This document shows, piece after piece, positions 46,639-59,850 of a stretch of 64,000 bases of DNA. A program made the position numbers and the translations under genes. The notes under the pieces are model-generated. The model was not told where the DNA came from, did no database searches, and worked only from the letters and a program-made list of their open reading frames with translations. Positions within the stretch are counted from its first letter, which is position 1. The number at the start of each line of letters is the position of its first letter. Source of the DNA: Siniperca chuatsi (taxonomy: Eukaryota > Chordata > Actinopteri > Centrarchiformes > Sinipercidae). The DNA lies in the NCBI RefSeq assembly GCF_020085105.1, contig NC_058042.1:9747501-9811500 (forward strand). Direction: 5' to 3'.

Positions 46639-49600
46639 AGATTTAATTATAATTATTGTAATAATAGTCATTGCCTCTAATTTTTGCACTTCCTGCTGTG
46701 TGGTGTGGGACACATTTTGTATTCTCTTCTGCTGGTGCAGATTACAAACATTCCCAACATTTGTGCATGTGATTACCTCAGTCCTACCCCAATGTATCTA
46801 TCATCTATTGCACAAAAAAAAAACATCAGAGAGAGAGAGAGGGAGAGAGCCAGAGAAAGAGAAAGATAAAAAGAAATGCGTCTCAAGAGAAACCCACCTT
46901 TAAAGCACAAAAGGTCTGAGAAACATGTCTGCATTCACAATCAGCCTCTGTCTCAACAGCCAAAGATGTCTCAGCACTGAACCTGCACCGATCTGGGACC
47001 GGCCCTGTACTTATCAAACCAATTTGCTCAGTATAAATCCAGCCTATAGGAATCCTGTGTGGCTTTCCCATCAATAGCCCTATTTGTATATACTTCATGA
47101 AAATGATTTGTCAGCAGTCTTCAGTCTCAGCAATTGAGCTGTGTGCCGTCACACGCTGGAAAAATATCCTCTTGTCTCACTTTGAATGTTGATGGCCTGA
47201 GGCAAGGTTTCAACCAAAGTTTCTTGCTAGAAGAAACTGCCACTCAGCACAGTTTGACAACACAAATCAATGATCAAGCTGCTTTTCATCAACTCCTGCC
47301 ATTTTCTGTAATTCTATTCATGCACATCTTTCTGCTCACTTTTCAGAAATGTCAATAGTTTGTGGGCGTTTTGTGTGTGTGTGTCACGATCTTTCCCAGC
47401 AGTCCATCCATCCAGTCTGATTAACTCCTCATGTGTCCTGCTGCCTGCAGCGATTAATTAATGACCCATTTGCTTAATTGCAAAGAGCTAGCAGGACAAA
47501 GAGAAACACAAAAAGAGGCATTATCTGGGGAGTGAAGGGGGTGATGTTTATGTTAGGATTTTGACATAAGGGAGAGAGCAGGTGAGATAGAGTTGGGAAA
47601 AACTAAAATGAATGTTAGATGAAAAATGTAGTGTGTGCAAGTCCCAGGATGTTAGCAGGAAATAGGCTACAGACTGTTGTGTCCCTGCTTATCTTTTCCT
47701 GCTGGCGTAGTATTTTTCTGTCCTGTTGTGCAAGTGTGGGTCTGTGTGTGTCTCCGTCCATTGTGAGTGTGGGTTTATATGTGTCTAAAGTGACACAACA
47801 GAAGCTTCAGGTTCTTCTCTTTCTGTGTCATTGTGCTGAATGTGCTTTCCTGAACGCAGCGCACACTGTCAACAGTCACCCGATCACTCTGACCATCTGT
47901 CACAGGCCTGCCTGGGCTTCCCTACACAGTTTGTCCACAAGCTGTGGCTGCCATTTGGTTTACCAATAAAAGTCACTTGAAGGTTTGTCCTAATTTTTGC
48001 ACACCAAGGGTCAGCGCTAGGACACAGCTCAACTTCGGTCGCATTTTTAAAGAAATAGTTGCTAAAATTAGAGTAGATTTGATGTAAAGTGTTACTCATC
48101 CTTTAGAGAGATCTGTTTTTTTCCTCTTTGAATCTATGCAATATTGTTATTTGTAGATTATGTATTTATACTAAAATATAAAAAGAACAAAAGAATAAAC
48201 AGGAAGAGCATTTATTATTGTCTTTAAATATGAGTTTGATGTAAAGAAATTAGTCAACATTTTCATTATTGAAATTATTAATCTGTGTGTAAAGAGCTAC
48301 TTGGCAGAGTTTAAATGTTTGTACTAGGTGGATTTTTGCAACTGGACTATGGTCTAATTAAGGCTTTGTAATGAATTAATGAGCACAGTGTTAAGGGTAA
48401 AACTGAGCTGTAAACTCAGGTTATACTTAGTTTCTTTGCTTTTTCGAGCCTTTCCTTTACCTACACCTTGTCTGATGAAGGATATAGTGCAGTATGTATC
48501 AGTATGACATCCTACAAAATGTCTGACTTTATAAGCACCACTACTACTAAACTAGGCAGCGGTGTGAGACAACTCCCCAGTTTGCATTCTAGTTCATCCG
48601 TACGCCTCCTGTCTGTGTATCCTGTGTCTGCCATGCGTTTCCTTCAGCAATACCAGGTTTCTCTACATTTATATTCATGCCAAGTCCCCATGCCAGGGTG
48701 GGTTATGTCTGCTGGCTTAAGTTGGTATATACAGCAGATGCTTTCACATTATGAAACAATATAGAAAGTGGATGGGAAAGGGAAAGAGAGAGAGAACTGT
48801 CTCCACTGTAGAGGATATGAGGGTTAACCACATGTATAGGATCATCATACAAATAGCCTCACTCACAAACCATCTAATTTAGATGCTCCAGGGTTGAGTG
48901 CGTATGTGGGCATTATGGTTCATTGAGTTGCAGATAATTTGTATCACCAGTAGCATATGTGTATGTGAAAATTAACTGTTTCTACGTACCACGCCATACA
49001 TCTATTTACACAAAAATCTTTTATTTTGATTTTCTGTAGAAAACCTGCAAATTCATAACCCAACTCCTTGTTTTATTTTAATAATACACACAGTTGTCGT
49101 CCTGGCTGAAATCATCATCATATCATGGTTTTTGATCACTTCTAAATAATATCTTTCTGTGTTTCGCCCCACCTCCATATCTTGTTTATGGAAATAACAT
49201 TTATGTAGTGCAATACCATTGCACACACTAGCAATAACATGGCAATCAGATAAGCAGCAGGCAGGAAACTAAAGTCTGAGATAAGATCCTGATTGCATAA
49301 TTCTAGGAGTGACTTCTTTTTTTTTATGTTACAAACTTGTATGCTAAGACACTGTTAACAGTGCACATCAGCTGACAAATGACGAGTGTATCTACTGCTT
49401 TGCACAAACTGAGTTTAATCACTGTGTAAATATTTTGCCACCAAAAAATAACTGAAAATAATAATGTAACATATTTATTATGTATTGTTCAGGCTGTTTG
49501 TAACTCTTCTAGTTTTAGCTGGCAAATGCTCGCAGTGTGTTTTCTTTTGTAAAATAAGACAAAAGGTGTTGTTGTTGCTAGAGGACAATAGAAGAATTGT

Positions 49601-50017
49601 CCTGACTTTCTATATGTGCAAGCATGAGTTACATCCCAGTAAAGCTTCCTTTGTCCAAGCAATGGGATAGCCAGTCTGTGGCTGAGTTGAGGCCTGAGCA
49701 AGGGGAGGGACGAGGAGCTAGAGCTGGGAAATAGATATCAGTCCCTGGCTTCAGGTAGGGTCATCTAGAACACCATGTGACATTGTGTGACGTAAACAAA
49801 GAGGATCTTAATCTCAGGCTGGAAGAGTTTTGTTACGCCAATGAAAGAGAAAGGAGGGAGGGAATCACTTGACAAAGTTTGTTGGTGTTCACCTTCTCCA
49901 AACTTTTTGTGAGAGTTTCCTGTGTGGTCTAGACTGAGCTGGGATTTGTGGTTTAGGTGAGGTTTGCATGCCACCAGGGGAATATAATTTTTGCTTGGTG
50001 TCAGAAGTAGTGGTGCA

Positions 50018-50906
50018 ATTTTCTAATTAGGAACCCTTTATAAATGGTTTATAGGTTGTAACTAATGCATTTATTAATGGTTAATGATTAATGACCATCA
50101 GGAAGACTGAACACTGGAGAGCATCTGGATCACAATCCATTTATTAACAGCAAATTAACATTTCCACTTGCAGAATTGATAAAGTGTGCCAAAAAACATT
50201 TACTAATGATGTATTAGCATATATAATTGCAAATATATATTTTATTAGAAAATGAGAAACCAGAAAACAGTCCATCGTGTCTACAGTTGTAAATGTCAAT
50301 AGGTTCAAAATTTGAGTAGTTGGTAGACAACCAGCCGAGACTCCAGTAAGTCACTGCTCCCAGCCAAGAAATAGTCAGGTACTTAACCCCCCCCCCCTAA
50401 AATGGCAAATTGTAATTTTTACAATTTGGTATTTGCACAGATTATACAAACGAGAGATAACATGTTAGTTATTGAGCTTTAGAGGTGCTGGTAGGAAGAT
50501 TTTGTTACAATTGGACAGAGCCAGACTAGCTGTTTGTCCCTGTCTCCAGTCTTCATGCCAAGCTAAGGAAACCGGCTGCTGGCTCCAGCTACATATTTAT
50601 CCTATAGACATGAGCGTGAAATCAGTCTTCTCATACAACTCTCCGTCAGAGAGCAAATAATTCCCCAAAATGTCAAAATATGCTTTGGTGATAGGTGATA
50701 CCTATAAAGACAAAGGAGGAGCATGTCATGTCATGCAGGAGGAGGATAAACATCACCAGCCAAAGGTTTTCTCAACCTGGCAACCCAAAAGTTGTTCCAT
50801 TAATGGCTTATAACTGATTTATAAATCATTATTAAAGTATTTATTAACAATGCCATTAGTTTCAGCTTTTAAACCAGTTATAAAGGGCGTCTTATTAGAA
50901 AGCGTT
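50018..50906. mobile_element. MITE-like element with about 40-bp imperfect terminal inverted repeats
   Basis: The left end contains TTTCTAATTAGGAACCCTTT then ATAAATGGTTTATA. The right end, reverse-complemented, contains TTTCTAATAAGACGCCCTTT then ATAACTGGTTTAAA. Subterminal sequence is rich in TTAATGG / TAATGATTAATGACC. About 890 bp, no transposase frame, so non-autonomous. Exact ends and target-site duplication are unclear. Confidence 0.68.
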
Positions 50907-53900
50907 ACCAACTTGGTTTGGACACGCACAACATGAACACAGATGACACCCACACATTTTCCTCCCTCTCTTGATCCTCCTTGTAAATAAATGAAATATA
51001 TAGCTACTAAGCAGAATGGTCCCTCAGAGTTCAGGCATGACAAGCTGAACATCAACTACGACCACAACATCAACTCTAACAGCAGGTTGGTCATCGAGGA
51101 ACTACTTGAAATACAGGATCAATGAGAGGGTGAGCTTCATCTACATGCATGAATACACATACACACACACATACACACACTATGCTGACTCTTATCTGCA
51201 GCCTGAGGGAGTCATTCAGAGTCAGAAAGGTCCCCCGCACAGAAATAGTCACCATGGCTCTCCACGCCTCTTGATTACTGCTTTAGATCTCAGTAGGTGA
51301 AGGACAGGCTTTGTATGGGAAACCTAACTTCTACCCCACAATCATACCTCACATTTGCATTCGTTTCTTGCCTCCTGAGTTCATACCTCTCTATCTCTCT
51401 GCACTGAAATCCCCTTCGGGAAAAAACGTGGGTTCATTATGCATATTTTGGTGTGGAAACCATTTCCTTAGGGATTTATATATGTTGATTGGCCTTAATT
51501 ATGTGTGTGTGTGTGTGTACGCACGTCACATTAAATGAGCCAGTTTTTGCGACTGGCCATGTGAAGTGATGTGTGACACTGGTAACTACGGGCTATGATG
51601 GGATATTTTCCTTGTGAGTGACTGGGCCACCACGTCATTCTCTTCAGGCTTTTATTTTCTTGCCCTTCAAGTCAGATTGTCTGTGTGTGTGATGTGTCGT
51701 GTGTTTGTATGAGTGTGCATGATTTCCTTTGTGTGTGTGCACTTGTTTGTGTGTGTGTGTCTTTGTGTGGAGGGTTAAGAAATGGGCCTGTCAGCAGTGA
51801 ATGATCAGGCTAATCAGGTGGAACACAGCAGACAGCAGGATTAAGACACACTGGAGAGAGAAGGCCCAAATATAGTCAGGGTCAACACACACCTCACGCT
51901 AGGGGAGTGTGTGTGTGTGTGTTTTGTGTATGTGTGTGTACTGTAGATCCAGTCTTGTGATGCCCCATGATAGGCCTTCCTTTCCATTTAATTGCTTTAC
52001 AGTTTTATGACATGGGAGTCTCAGAAAATCCATCATCAACATCACTAAACCTTTTTTTCTTTGTGTGGAGTCTTGTCAGGTAGGAGTTTAAAGGCACACA
52101 CACACCTACAAATCTACAACAGTAACATCCAGTATTATCTGACTGCCCATTTGATCGCCCTGCCAGTTAACAAACAAGCAGCTTTTTTCGAAGACAAACC
52201 CTTTTACCAGAAGGACTTAATGACATTAACTGTTAAGCAGAATGAGTTGTTCTGGAATAAAGCTTGACACATTGTTTACCTCCCATAACAATCAACCCAT
52301 TTAACATAAATGAACCTTACAAGCCTAAATGGATAGATCATCAGCAGAGGAGACAACAGCATGTGTTTATCTCCTCCATCTATCCATTTAGTTATCCAAT
52401 CACTGATAAATGTACATTCTCGCACTCATTTGCTCTGACAAATATTGATGTTGCTTTGGTTTGTAATGCGTTGGAATAAAAACAATCATCAATATTAATG
52501 GCCACTCTATTTGGAGATAATGCTCACATTCATTATCATCCATTAATGTTTGTTTACCTAATTTGATTGGACTTTAACCTCCACAAAGGCATATGATGCA
52601 CTCCTCAACATTGTTTATGTGAGGAATTCTGAAAGGGTGGATTGTAATTGAACTGAAAGTCAAATACACCCTGTGAAAGTTAGTCATATTAGCTTCTATT
52701 TCCATTATCAGTGGCATGTTACAGAGATTCTCATGACACCACCAGGGTTAACTGTTGTCATATTTCACATCATGGTGTTATCATTTACCTCATTACACTT
52801 CCAATCAGACTTGCACAGCATTGTCAAACGGTGTGAATCCAATTTTTCTTTCTCTTTCCCCCCTTTCTTATTTTATCACCCATGTTCCTCCCTCTCTTCT
52901 TCTTCTCGACTGTCTCTCTAGACCTGCTCTAATTAAACACGGGGTCGGTGGTGGTACAGAGTCTTCCAACCGAGCAGAGGAGAAAGGCTCTAATTCCAGC
53001 TCTCAGGATGGAACTCTGACACACAATGGCCCTGCCATCCTCTCTGCCCCCCACAGATAACCAACTGAAAGCCCTCTCCTCAGGCAGCTTTTTAATAGGC
53101 CTCCCCTCACTCAGCACACACACATAATATACATATAACACTCATGCATAAGCACACGCAAACACACGTGCACCTATGCAGCAACACACATGAACACAGT
53201 ACACACAGACACACACATAAGCCATTGGCCCCCTGTGTGTCTGTGTCACTTGTGCTGCAGCTCACACTGCTTTGGGCTTTTTGAAGTGCTCCCATGGCCA
53301 GACGACAGCCTTTTTACTTTCCACATCATGCAGAGGCGCAACCGCTAAGCTAAGGCTACTACTCTGACTAGCCAGCATTGTAAGAGCAGCACTCAAGGGC
53401 CGACTGTCGGGGACTAAAGGTTCTTGGCCATTTTCTCCACATGATGTAGATTTTAAAAGCACTTGATGCATGAAGATTTAGCATGAAAAAGTATTGTGAA
53501 AGCAGATAGTTCCAACTGGATACAGTGTCCCTGTGCTGAAATTGGTTTTAGGGGTGCAAACTTGTCACCATTCTGTGAAAATTGCCATTTTGAATCCAAA
53601 ATAGGTCATTTGTGTCCAATTAGTTTTTGAAATGGGTGTGTGTGTGTGAGAGAGCGTGCGTGTGTGTGTGTGTGGGTTGTGAAATCAATTTATAAATGTC
53701 ATATCTACGCCCTCTGTTGTTCAACAACAGTTGAAATTGCTGTAAAGAGCAAAAACCACATACATTTTTATTTTATTTATGTGACTCTACAGTTATTGAG
53801 GGGCAACTATAGAGCATAGTTTTCGATTTGTTATTCAAAACTAAAATCTCTGACTGAATTTTTTTTTATTGTCAGCAAATCCCACAAAAAGAACAATGAA

Positions 53901-56296
53901 TTTATCTTACTTACAAGTATTGCTTGTGTATCCAAAGCCAGAAACATCTTATTCCTCTGTGTAGGTGATCCTCTGACATCCATTGTTGTCCAAAAACTAT
54001 TAAGAACACATACATGAGCAAGACAATCACACTGGCTGGCATGTTTCTTTGTTATCATTAACATGAGCACTTATTTTGAGTCAGTCCCACTGTACACACT
54101 TCCTAGTACACCAAAAGTTTATTAATCCGCATCTGAAAATAGTCCCTGCTAAATGCACTTCTTGTACTCCTTTGAATTTGAGTTTGCTAAAAACTACATT
54201 GCCCAGCTTTTTTTAGGAAATAATTTTTTAAAAATATGTTAGTGACACTACTTAATGATTTACATACAGAAAAAATTGGCTTACTGCAACATGCAGAATA
54301 AAGTTAAACGTATTGAGAGTTGGACTTTTCATGGGATTTGTTCACAATAAGAAAACCACAGAATAACTTCTTATCTTTTAAGGGTTACTATAACTTTTAT
54401 AGATATGTTATGAAATACAATTTTTCTTAGCTATATTTAGAGAGATGAAAATGGCTGAAAGCTTCTTTTAGGTTATGTGTGGGTATGTGCTGTTGGGGAT
54501 GGGGGTGGTGCTAAGCTGTATCCTGTGAGTCCAGGGTATTGGATCGTTGTTGATGTGTTTTTGCCCTGAATGATAATTCTGCCTGTTGGAAAGACTAGGG
54601 GTTGTTGTGCAACATCTTGGCACTCAGCTCTTCCCTCCTTTTCGTGCCATCTTCTCCCCTCCGTCACTCTCTGTCCTCACTCCTCTTTTTCCTTCCAGTT
54701 ACCCTCCTTCAATCCTTCGCTCTCTCTGAGACTGGAGATGCGCCTTAACAACACAAAGAGACAGTGTTCAATCAGGATGGAAAGAGTCAGAGAGAGCTCC
54801 TCTGCTCAGTGTGATGCCCATTACGTATTGATCTGGACTCTGTGTGGGGCAGTGAGGGCACGTATATGTTTGTATCTGTATAGATGAAAAAGAGGGAAAC
54901 AACAAGAGAAAGTTGTTGGCTCTGTATTGGCCTCAGTGTGTTGATCTGATTTCTCATTAATAAACAAGGTTGGTTGGGGATAGCTGTGGAGGAGAGGCAG
55001 AAAATTAGGCAGCTGATACAGCAGCCTGCTTGTGAAATCTCTCTGTGCTGATGTGTATTATCTATAAACCCATTGATCTGTAGGGAGAATTAATTTGCTC
55101 TGGCACTAATGCAGGAGGGGGCTAACTTCATGTTGTTAGCCAATGTCAGATCCAAGCTATGTTCAATTAAACCCAGTAACAAAGACAGAGTGCCACACTT
55201 AAAACTGCCCCACATAGTCTGATCCGTGGGACATAGTTATATTTTTGTATTTTTGTAATTCATACGGTCTTTGTGCAGGTGTGCTCTGATCAGTAATTTA
55301 TGTCTGATTTTATAATTCTGATCTGACCAGCAATTAAAAGGGCTCTTTGTCATGTGAAGAAATATTGCTGCACATGGCGCAAGATTTTTATCATTATTAC
55401 AGCATCCTGCTCATTCAGCCCCAGTGTTGCCTGAGGGTAGGTCTACACTGCAGGCTGTTAATGTGTGTTTGTATGTATTTGTGCATCAGAGGCTTTCCCA
55501 GGCTCAGGGTTTTGCAGGTGATGAGGGCCCCGTCGACTGCGATGTGTATGTTATCGTCACCCTTCGGGGATAGGGTGTGTGTGTTGGGGTGTGACTCAGG
55601 GTGAGTGTCTGGGAAGATGTGATTTCCCAATGACAAAGCACCGTAATAGCAGGCTAGGCTTTAGTCATAAAGCAATTGGGATAATCCACTGGTTTACCAA
55701 CAAAGCTCCCAGAACACCCACACTGTAAAGAGCCTGAGTCAGGCTTCAGAGAGGGGCGGATAAAGAGAGCAGAAAGAAACAAAAAACAAAAATAAAAGAG
55801 AAATAAAGTTGTTTATTTCACCAAGACAAAGCAGTTTGAGGGTTATGTAGCTATCAGATGGACACTTTGTTGTGATAATCCATAACCTGAACACTTGATA
55901 CCCTTGAAATAAGAGTTAGACTGTCAGTTGTTGATAGTCTCAGTAAGTGAATGCTCACTTGATAGGCTTGCTGCAACTTGCCCCACACACCCAACCCTTC
56001 TCCAAAACACACTTTTTACTCAAAGACATACACACACATGGCCTGGTGAGCAGATGAAATCTGACAGATAAGCACCTTTACTTGCAGGTGCTGGAGCAGG
56101 GTCTGTGCATCTTAAAGAACCACATTGGACAGATATTCATCTCACTCTCTCCTCTTGCTCTTAACACTGTTCTCTATCTGTGTCTCTTGGCTCTTTCTCT
56201 CAGACTGGCCTGTATCGCCGGCTTGATGCTATGCATGGTAATGCTGAATGACATAAATCTAGATTCAATACATTGTCACTCTAATTTCAAAGCTTA

Positions 56297-57124
56297 TTAC
56301 AGTTTTTCTCATTCGCTTTGGCTCAATTCTCGAATAAATTTAAAAAAAAAAATTAAATCTGTGAACAATTAGTTTGTTGTTCACAACAGATTTGAATTTC
56401 TTATTCATTCAAGCAAAGTGCACATGTTTTGGCACATGTATGCAAAAGTGTAAGTACGTTTGTATACAATTTGCACTATAAGCACTTGCACATGGCTTGT
56501 TGATCAAAACAAAATGATCCATTCAATTATCAAAATCTGTCAGACATATATGTATATTCCATAAATATCTATGACATTGAGTGTTTGTGATGTCTGCTAA
56601 ATTGGCAAATTACCTGCCAGGTGACAGAACATCTATACATGAAAGATCAAAGGTGAATTTTCTGTTAACAGTACATTTAACACATTGCTACACAAATAAA
56701 TTTACTGTATACATATAAATGTGCATATCCTTGTTCTGTGTACTACAGTATTGACTTTCCCAGTAAACTTTTACCTTCTGTTGAAATCAGAATTTAAAAA
56801 GCTCTGTGATACACAATAGCATTGACATTCTTTTATAGTACGGTAAGCAGTCAGTGTCAACAAAAAGGTAGAACAAAACAGAGATTTGTTTATCAACATC
56901 TAAACATACTGACCAGTACGGCAACTTTTCATTCTGGTGGCATTGGCCAATTTATTGACACAATAACTAGGTTTTGAAGCATGAATGAAATGTTTTGGGT
57001 GAATTACTACCATTTGCAGATATGCGTTGTCCCATGAAACAGCTGTGACAATTGCAGTTACGGTTTAGAGAATGTTAAGACTGTTTGCCAAAAAATTTGC
57101 CAAAGCGATTGAGCAAAACTGTAA
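56297..57124. mobile_element. MITE-like element with 26-bp terminal inverted repeats
   Basis: The left TIR is 56297-56322 (TTACAGTTTTTCTCATTCGC TTTGGC split for length). The right TIR, 57099-57124, reverse-complemented, differs at only two positions. The 828-bp interior is AT-rich with no transposase frame. The TTACAGTTTTGCTCAATCGC-type end is, from memory, widespread in fish. The target duplication was not resolved. Confidence 0.75.
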
Positions 57125-58267
57125 CAAACCAAAGATGGCAATATCCCCTCTGTAACCTTAGCACTCCATATGCTACTCTGTGATTTGGTCATGTAGTGTT
57201 GCCTATACCAAGTTTAGGGGAAAAGCTCAAAAGTTTATTTTCCGACTTTTTTTCCAGCAGTGTGTGGTATCTTCAGATGTGTGCAGGCTGCCAGGAATGA
57301 TAAAATGTTTTCCTGGGCAAAGTTTTAGGCCATATGTTTCTAGTAATGTTCAATAACTACAAACTTTGCTCTGTTTGATTCTCTTCTTCACTGTACATTA
57401 TGTCCACTGTCCCAGCCTGCCAGAATAGGGCAGCAGACATATTATACATCAAGTGAAAGTAAAGAAAAACTGGTAAAATTAACTTTAGATTTTTTAAGGT
57501 TGGCATAGGTAATGCTGTGTGACTGAATCACGGACTATCACTGGAGTGCCAAGGTCATTAATGGGTAGAAGTTGGCACAGCCTCAGCACTTTTTAAAAGT
57601 ACAGTTTTGTTGAATGACACCTTGGTAGTATTGAATGGATGTGTTGACCTTATGTAACACAAAGAAAGCTCTTATGTATTGTAGTGGCCTAACTCTCTTA
57701 CTCTGGTGATAAATATCACCACCAAATTCACCTACTGATCGCCTAATGTTTACAGGCAGATTTTACATTTGAATGTCACCAGGATATTTTCATAAACAGT
57801 GATAGCTTTAATCTCTTCATTATTATTTTCTGTGGTGAAATAGATAAGCTTACAAATCCAACATGTTGAGCTTCGCAGGGTAACAAGAAAATCTATCTTC
57901 TTTATATCTAATTATTTATATCTAGCTTGTTATATTTATAGAGTGACAATTAAATATTAATGAAGTTACACTTTTTGCATGTTTAGTTTACTACAAAGTC
58001 ATGTATTACTGCTGACCATTTTACAGACCATACCAGACTGTTCTATGTTTCTGAATGCTTTTCCTGCCTCTTCAGTGTTGTGTGTGAATAAGACCTAAAA
58101 CTTAAAAGACATGAAACCATTCCATATTCCTCCTTAATAATAATGTCTCGTGATAAAACACAGATGGTAGTGCAGATGCAAGAATAAAAAGAGGTTGTCA
58201 TGTCATTTCTGGAGGTTATCTGGGAACACAGCTACCATTCATGGAAGGGAAATCTTATAGTCATTAT

Positions 58268-58647
58268 TGTCACGGATACGGCAGACTCCACCGTCTGTTA
58301 ATCACCCACACCTGCTCCCTATCACACTCCTGCTCCCCATCAGCACCTAATCACAGCCAGCATAAAAACCCAACAATCACCTCAGCCAGTTGTCCGACCT
58401 CATTGAGCTAAGGACTCCACATGCGATTCTTCAGAACCCCTACATTCCACTCCAGCGATCTCCCACTCCAGCGGGTTCCTACCCCAGCGTGTTACCCACT
58501 CCATCCTACTCCTGCATGGTTTCTAGTCCATTCCATTCCAGTGGACTTCCCCCTCTCCATACCTGCTTACCTGTCTGTTCTGGCTGTAATCCAAATAAAC
58601 ATATATCTGTCTCCCTATCAGTGTCTCCTGCCTCTCTGTATGTAACA
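58268..58647 (+). repeat. 5' LTR (380 bp)
   Basis: Carries a TATA-like CATAAAAACC at 58361-58370 and a poly(A) signal AATAAA at 58594-58599, in the order expected for U3-R-U5. It contains a pyrimidine-rich CCCACTCCA / CACTCCAGCG repeat zone in the middle. Ends TAACA. Confidence 0.85.
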
Positions 58648-58804
58648 GAAGGATGGACCTTCTACTGAAAGGATTACAGCCATGAGCTTCGTGAACCCCT
58701 TCCAAGACCTGTTGGAGGGTCTTCAATGATATCTCTCCACCAATCCACCTCCAGCCACTCCAACCATCAATTCCGTCATTTCCGAAGTCACTCTTTCACC
58801 ACCG

Positions 58805-59050
58805 GTGTATTCCAGCCCCATGGCCAAATTAGCGCCCTTCTCTGGCTCGGCGGAGGACTGCAACGGATTCTTGTTGCTGTGTTCCCTGCTCCTAGAGATG
58901 CAGCCACACCTGTATCTTGACAAGCGATCCAAGGTGGCCTTCTTCATCTCACTGCTCCACGGACCAGCACTCCAATGGACAGAATCCATATGGACTCGCC
59001 TGCTCTGTTGTCCCACTGCCCAGCGATCCGCATGCACCGCCGCCCATTGA
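58805..59050 (+). pseudogene. Gag-like remnant of the LTR element
   Basis: A frame from 58805 with a likely start Met at 58820. It holds the hallmarks of Ty3/Gypsy sushi-type gag (retrotransposon-gag family, capsid-like): an APFSG start, a Leu-rich amphipathic segment, an RSKVAFFISLL segment and GPALQW. Only about 60 gag-like residues remain, against several hundred in full gag, before the frame enters unrelated sequence and stops at 59050. No zinc knuckle follows. I read it as a truncated, non-functional remnant. Confidence 0.7.
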
Positions 59051-59109
59051 CCCGCCTGTTCGGCGCCCAGCGACCCGCCAGCTCCACTGCCATCTCCAGT
59101 GCGGTCTCT

Positions 59110-59540
59110 GGAGGCTGCCGCAGCAAACATCACTACCTGCTGGATCGCAGCAGCCATCACTCCCTGCCGGATCACAGCAGCTCCCCGTTCCCGGACTCTC
59201 TGCTGGATCGCAGCAGCTCATCGCTCCCAGACTCTCTGCCGATTCACAGTCGCCTCCTTTCCCAGCTGGATCGCAGCAGCCCCCTGGACTCCCTGCTGGA
59301 TCGCGGTCGACTCTTTTCCCGGCTGGATCGCAACGGCACCAATCCCTTGCCGCTGCTGGATCGCAACCACCTCCTTTTCCGGTTGGATCGCAGCAGCAAT
59401 AATCACTTGTCACCGCCAGATCGCAGCAGCAACCATCTCTAGTGGCCGCTGGATCACAGCCGCCTCCTGCCCTGGATGGACCGCAGCACGCCACTGAACC
59501 GTTGGCTGGATCGCAGCAGCAGCAGTACCCTCCTTCTCTG
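59110..59540 (+). repeat. Degenerate minisatellite around GCTGGATCGCAGCAGC inside the LTR element
   Basis: About a dozen copies of a GCTGGATCGCAGCAGC-like core, spaced 20 to 60 nt apart, with variable C-rich spacers. Several frames stay largely open across it: one gives an LDRSS repeat, another AGSQQ with Pro-rich spacers, and the minus strand a CDPAG repeat. The AGSQQ frame runs from 58917 to 59822 with one internal stop (59400-59402) and continues into a CPAVPP repeat (about 59600-59700). These repeats explain the long open frames here. Confidence 0.8.
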
Positions 59541-59689
59541 CCGGAGTGGCAGGCTCCGGATTCCCGGACATCACTGGTCCAGCCCGTTCCTCTACCAATC
59601 TTCCCGTCGCTGGCTCCTTGTCCTGCTGTGCCACCGCTGGCTCCCTGTCCGGCTGTCCCGCCAACGGATCCCTGCCCGGCTGTCCCACC

Positions 59690-59850
59690 GCCGGCACCTG
59701 ATCTGGTTCTCAGGTCTCCAGAGGGGTTCTGCCTTCGCCTCCGATCTCCAGAGGCTCCCCGCCTTCGCCTCCAGCCTCCAGCGGGTCCCCACCTTCGCTG
59801 CAGGTCTCCAGAGGGTCTATGACCTCGCCGCTGGCATTCCACCCGGCCTC
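59690..59850 (+). repeat. CTCCAGAGG / CTTCGCCTCC direct repeats
   Basis: About five degenerate units of roughly 30 nt with GATCTCCAGAGGS and CGCCTTCGCCTCC cores. They follow the CPAVPP-encoding repeats and precede the 3' part of the LTR element. Part of the same GC-rich low-complexity interior. Confidence 0.65.

Larger units (their letters stand above)
42476..58267. other. Large gene-poor interval
   Basis: About 16 kb without a supportable coding exon on either strand. It contains the short transposons, hairpin and microsatellites listed separately (GT tracts at 51501-51519 and 53635-53674, a GA-rich run at 46827-46866, a C run at 50387-50397). Several AT-rich blocks dense in homeodomain/forkhead-like words (47448-47490, 52480-52700, 55050-55120) look like possible conserved non-coding elements. 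The interval would be the 3' flank of sema6d if that gene lies to the right. Confidence 0.55.

Noticed and set aside
58648-58680. Primer-binding site after the 5' LTR
   Set aside because: The sequence after TAACA (GAAGGATGGACC...) does not clearly match a tRNA 3' end that I can name, so no site was annotated.
58949-59842. Longest minus-strand frame outside the genes (297 codons, Cys/Gly/Asp-rich CDPAG repeats)
   Set aside because: It is the complement of the GCTGGATCGCAGCAGC minisatellite inside the LTR element. Several frames on both strands are open for the same reason, and there is no start context, domain or partner.
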